Origin: Lumnitzera littorea
Taxonomy: Eukaryota > Streptophyta > Magnoliopsida > Myrtales > Combretaceae
Length of the DNA: 64,000 nt
Assembly: GCA_024138015.1 (NCBI GenBank)
Contig: JAMXBB010000007.1
Location: forward strand, 84,602,984 to 84,666,983
Direction of reading: 5' to 3'
In this document: in pieces, positions 61,641-64,000 of the stretch
How the letters are laid out: each line of letters opens with the position of its first letter
How positions within the stretch are numbered: position 1 is the first letter of the stretch
The notes under the pieces: model-generated
Databases searched by the model: none
Told to the model about the DNA's origin: nothing
What the model saw: the letters and a program-made list of their open reading frames with translations, nothing else
Position numbers and translations under genes: made by a program

Positions 61641-62249
61641 ACTTACTAGTGGTTCAGTTTGCTTAGCCTCTTATCTGCTTATTCTTTTGCAAGATAAATG
61701 TCCAATCAACTTCTTATAAAAAATGAAATGAGAGGAATTTTACCTTCTTACCCTTTATTTTGAAAGCATTCTTTGTGCTATTTCACAGTTAATGCTTAAT
61801 GTTCTCCATGTTACCCCATCAATGATAGGCTATGTTAATTTTCCAACTCTTAAATTCAAAAATCAATTTTATCTAATGGTAATCGACCTCTTGGTCTAAT
61901 CACATACTCTTGAGCTTGTAGCTTTTTCAACCTTACACAACAAATCCTCACCTACCAATTCACCAATGAGGAAGCTACTATCCTGCAAGAAGTCAACTTG
62001 CACCACTTTCCGATTTGTCTCAAGTCCTTGATACTTTCCTAAGTGGAAGTATCCAACCTCTTAGATGACCTCCATAGCTTAATGCTTACTATTATGAGCT
62101 ACTTCAACCTGTTTCTAATCTCTATGTGACCGCATTGACCTATCTAAAGAAATTAAGTTGCATTACTTCTACATAGTTTTTTCCTAACTTATAGAAAAGC
62201 ACTTAATGTTAGTCCAATACATATCCCTTACATTATTTAGCTTGCACAA
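61641..62249. other. Gene-free region
   Basis: No supported coding sequence. Starts with the right ACTTA target duplication. Confidence 0.45.
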
Positions 62250-63743
62250 TGTTAGAAGATATCATTTTATTTTTTCTCTCTTTTACCCTATCGAGCTTGA
62301 TTTTTATTAATTTTCCTTAATCCAATCAATATTAAACTCTATCTGTTTAACATTAATTCTTAACTAAGAATTAAGGAAAATTGAGGTTTTAAACATGTTT
62401 TGAAAAGTACTTGGAGTTGTCACCCGATCAGGGTTAGGAAAAAATAAGTTATGTTAAATCAATTGGGTGGATCAATTTTAACCTAGGCATTGGTTTATTA
62501 GAAAATCGATTTAAAAAAATGATTTTAGAAAATTAAAGATTTTAGATCTGGGAGCTATCCTATTAAACATTTAACAAGTACTATTTTTTTAACTTTCCAA
62601 TTTTAATTTTATCTTCAAAATGCCCATTAAAAATAATATCTAATCACATGTGACTAAGTAACTTGAAATGGATCTAAAAAAAAGGATAAACTAAGTAACT
62701 ATTTACAATAGGTGGAAAAACAAATTTTTTTATATTTTAAGTCATCTGTATTTGCATATAAGTGTTTATGTACCTACTATTTGAAATCAAATTTCTATAA
62801 TTCATTTTTATAAAACCTTTATTTGTTGGTTGATTTTAATTTTGGAAAAAAACATCGAGTTACATTTTGATTCAATTTAGGTTTATTTAAGAAAATTCTA
62901 ATGGGTCCTAAATTGTTTCATTTTTTTATCTTGAAAAATCTAAAAAAAAATCCTAATTTTGAAAAAAGGGTTGATTCATGTTATTTAGTTAGAAAACAGT
63001 TTCTCTAAGTGATAAAATGATTTGATTTTATTTCATTTTTATTATTTATTGTTATATATATTTTATGTTTTAACTAAGAAAAAAAAAAACTAAACTTCCC
63101 CATGTTTCTCCTTCTTTCCTTTTTTTCTTTTCTCTTTTTCTTTTCTTTTTCTTTAGTTACATTTACAGTGATAATATATGAATAAATAAATGAATGAAAT
63201 AAAACATAAGAAAAAAAAAAAAACAAGGTAGAACAAAACAAGGCTGGACCAAAATGGAGCAGGGACGTGAGGCTCGAGAGTCGGATTTGAAGCAATCTTG
63301 AAAATGATCGTAGAGTTTGGAAACTTAGAGAGAGAAAGAGATCACAAGTTTAGAGTTCTAGAGAGAGAAAGCTACAAATGAAGCTTGTAAGGGATGATTC
63401 GAATGTAGATTGGGTGCTATGACAAGCTTAGGAAGCTCTATTCATACTTATCCAAGGTTGAATATGATTAGAAACCTCCATTAATGGAGGATTTGAAAAT
63501 TCATATTTCAAGCTCAAAGTTATTTCAATGCCCATTTTGACTAAGACTATGAATGAATTTGGATGTAAAATTGGTGCAATTCAAAAGTATTTTGAATCCA
63601 CAATTATTTCCTACTTTTTGCTTGATCAATTTTAGTAAAAAATCAAGTTTAATTGGTCTAAAAAAAGAGGGGATCACATGATTCCTTTTTTCTTTTATTC
63701 TTCTTATGTACGAAGATGGAGGAGAAAATAGGGGATGTCTACA
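62250..63743 (-). mobile_element. 3' LTR of a second Ogre/Tat-like element
   Basis: On the minus strand it starts TGTAGACATCCCC (complement of 63731-63743), the usual Ogre-type LTR opening. It is preceded by a purine stretch CCAAAAGGGGTA resembling a polypurine tract. Near its other end the minus strand has GTGACAACTCC...TTTTCAAAA and 'TTAGTTAAGAATTAA', the counterparts of GTGACTCCTCTTTCAAAAG and 'TTAGTTAAGAGATTTA' in the 5' LTR at 13475-13560. The end CTTCTAACA at 62250 is an estimate. Because a polypurine tract adjoins, this is a 3' LTR and the interior should extend to the right. Confidence 0.6.
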
Positions 63744-64000
63744 TACCCCTTTTGGAATGTTCCTAAAATATGTATTTTCTCTTTTTAGCATGTAACATTT
63801 ATGTAATTGCATCTTTCATATGTAGCCTTAGAAGAGCTACTATAAATGCTCCTTGCCTTTGATGTTGGAGAAATTAGGTACAAAGGTTACAATCTGCAAA
63901 ATGAAAATACGTCAAGCTATTGGGGTGCTAGGGCTATCTAATATTGCCACTTCGATGCTTAGGTCAAGAGTTGTTCAAATGGTATAGAGGAAGTAGGTGT
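63744..64000 (-). mobile_element. Interior of the second Ogre/Tat-like element, cut by the right edge
   Basis: Starts with the purine stretch next to the LTR. No coding motif is visible in the 257 bp available. Assignment is by position. Confidence 0.4.

Overview
The window is AT-rich nuclear DNA from a flowering plant, most likely a eudicot. The evidence is one spliced plant-type nucleoside transporter gene, Ty1/copia and Ogre/Tat-type retrotransposons, Cassandra and other TRIM elements, tRNA-derived SINEs, MITEs and a decayed plastid rpoC2 insert. I cannot name the species. Only one gene looks intact. Nearly everything else is transposon-derived or anonymous AT-rich sequence, and there are two assembly gaps (15991-16335 and 59620-60010) plus a single N at 31362.

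Left part (1-25 kb): a nested transposon complex. A repeat of about 735 bp occurs twice in tandem. The first unit is split by a 3.39-kb solo-LTR-like insertion (6392-9784) with a perfect 5-bp target duplication. The second unit is split by a 13.5-kb Ogre/Tat-like element (11075-24558). That element has LTRs of 2.5 and 2.9 kb, a primer-binding-site-like motif, a polypurine tract and several blocks of tandem repeats, but no recognisable gag or pol. Its 3' LTR carries a 450-bp plastid rpoC2 fragment. Another copy of the 3.4-kb LTR family runs off the left edge (1-2811).

Middle (25-47 kb): a MITE, a short unassigned ORF, a decayed copia reverse transcriptase, a decayed pair of Cassandra (5S-bearing) LTRs and a tandem TRIM (LTR-internal-LTR-internal-LTR). 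A 229-bp duplication around the single N looks like an assembly artefact. A nearly full-length but broken Ty1/copia element on the minus strand lies at 40605-45439.

Gene (47.3-50.4 kb, minus strand): a two-exon equilibrative nucleoside transporter of the plant ENT1/ENT8 type, 400 codons, with GT-AG splice sites and a 1.9-kb intron holding SINE-like insertions.

Right part (50-64 kb): a degenerate tandem segmental duplication (52474-56823 and 56824-about 60154). Its first copy carries a 1265-bp terminal-inverted-repeat transposon with an 8-bp target duplication, and the second copy preserves the empty site. Then come a well-preserved Cassandra solo LTR with a perfect 5-bp target duplication, and at the right edge the 3' LTR of a second Ogre/Tat-like element on the minus strand. 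I found no gene cluster or operon-like system. The main interest is the layered record of insertions.
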